A DNA stretch of 6,722 nucleotides from Calditrichaceae bacterium (lineage in GTDB: Bacteria; Calditrichota; Calditrichia; Calditrichales; Calditrichaceae). The notes under the pieces are model-generated. The model ran no database searches. It had not been told where the DNA came from and was given only the letters and a program-made list of their open reading frames with translations. The translations under genes were made by a program, and so were the position numbers. The stretch spans positions 1 to 6,722 of the forward strand of contig JAUXGF010000156.1 of assembly GCA_030622395.1 (NCBI GenBank), in the 5' to 3' direction. Positions 6,618 through 6,722 of this stretch are shown here, piece by piece (position 1 is the first letter of the stretch; each line of letters starts with the position of its first letter).

Positions 6618-6657
6618 CCCACCCCCAGCCCCTCCCAAGAGGGGCATTGGGCTCAGT
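6618..6657. repeat. GC-rich hairpin repeat of the CCCCTC/GAGGGG type
   Basis: GCCCCTC (6628-6634) and GAGGGGC (6639-6645) form a perfect 7-bp stem with a CCAA loop. CCCA (6624-6627) and TGGG (6648-6651) extend it by four pairs across a two-base bulge. The block is flanked by the 6-base direct repeat TGCAAA at 6612-6617 and 6658-6663, which could be a target duplication or part of the GCAAATTT motif series. I recall that 'CCACCCC..CCCCTCCCAAGAGGGG' blocks are common intergenic repeats in environmental genomes. Confidence 0.6.
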
Positions 6658-6722
6658 TGCAAATTTAGTGGGGATTATTTAATTCAACTATATGGGACAT
6701 TTATAATTAAACTTATAAAAAA

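Larger units (their letters stand above)
6319..6722. other. Upstream non-coding region with repeated GCAAATTT motifs
   Basis: No convincing gene lies here. The octamer GCAAATTT occurs at 6373-6380, 6539-6546 and 6659-6666, and GCAAATTC at 6423-6430, all in the same orientation. The copy at 6423 overlaps the -12 part of the sigma-54-like element. Such clustering of an 8-mer in 300 bases is more than base composition would suggest, so they may be operator sites for the divergent upstream region. The right end of the window is AT-rich with an isolated TATAAT at 6702-6707 and no matching -35 box. Confidence 0.45.

Noticed and set aside
6702..6707. Perfect TATAAT near the right edge as a promoter
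   Set aside because: No -35 box lies at 16-18 bases upstream, and the surrounding sequence is AT-rich enough to give such hexamers by chance.

Overview
The window looks like a piece of a Gram-negative, AT-rich bacterial chromosome, probably from an uncultivated lineage. The Gram-negative reading rests on a lipoprotein signal peptide with an FTSC lipobox and a polytopic membrane partner. The spaces between genes are packed with short palindromic repeats: GGCAGG/CCTGCC units, CCGCCAGCTGGCGG-type palindromes, 'AAGACACAAAG' arms and a 'CCCCTC..GAGGGG' hairpin. Repeats of these kinds are familiar from many environmental and candidate-phylum genomes, so they do not fix the phylum, and I do not assign one.

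Layout: positions 1-549 hold no gene. An AT-rich stretch is followed by a composite GC-rich repeat ending about 70 bases before the first gene. Positions 550-3657 (+) encode a complete 1035-residue hybrid histidine kinase: about six membrane segments, a coiled coil, two PAS domains, HisKA, HATPase and two receiver domains. All key phosphorelay residues are present. Positions 3658-4060, between convergent genes, hold a second repeat cluster: two inverted copies of a 32-base hairpin unit, a 25-base direct repeat between them and a separate 26-base palindrome. Positions 4061-4825 (-) encode a 254-residue lipoprotein with a von Willebrand A (VWA) domain and an intact MIDAS metal site. A 94-base inverted-repeat element sits between it and the next gene. 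Positions 5001-6233 (-) encode a 410-residue polytopic membrane protein I do not recognise. Positions 6234-6722 are its upstream region, with a good sigma-70-like promoter, a precise sigma-54-like -24/-12 match and repeated GCAAATTT octamers.

The two minus-strand genes are probably co-transcribed: same strand, 175 bases apart, no convincing promoter seen between them. They plausibly form an envelope module, with an exported metal-dependent VWA adhesion or scaffold domain tethered beside a multi-pass membrane protein. The kinase is an orphan, with no response-regulator gene, Hpt domain or recognisable target beside it, and it has repeat clusters on both sides. A link between the kinase and the membrane/VWA pair is not shown by the sequence.

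The most interesting items are the unrecognised membrane protein/VWA lipoprotein pair with its two-promoter upstream region, and the inverted 32-base hairpin element downstream of the kinase. No CRISPR array, tRNA, rRNA or transposase gene was seen.
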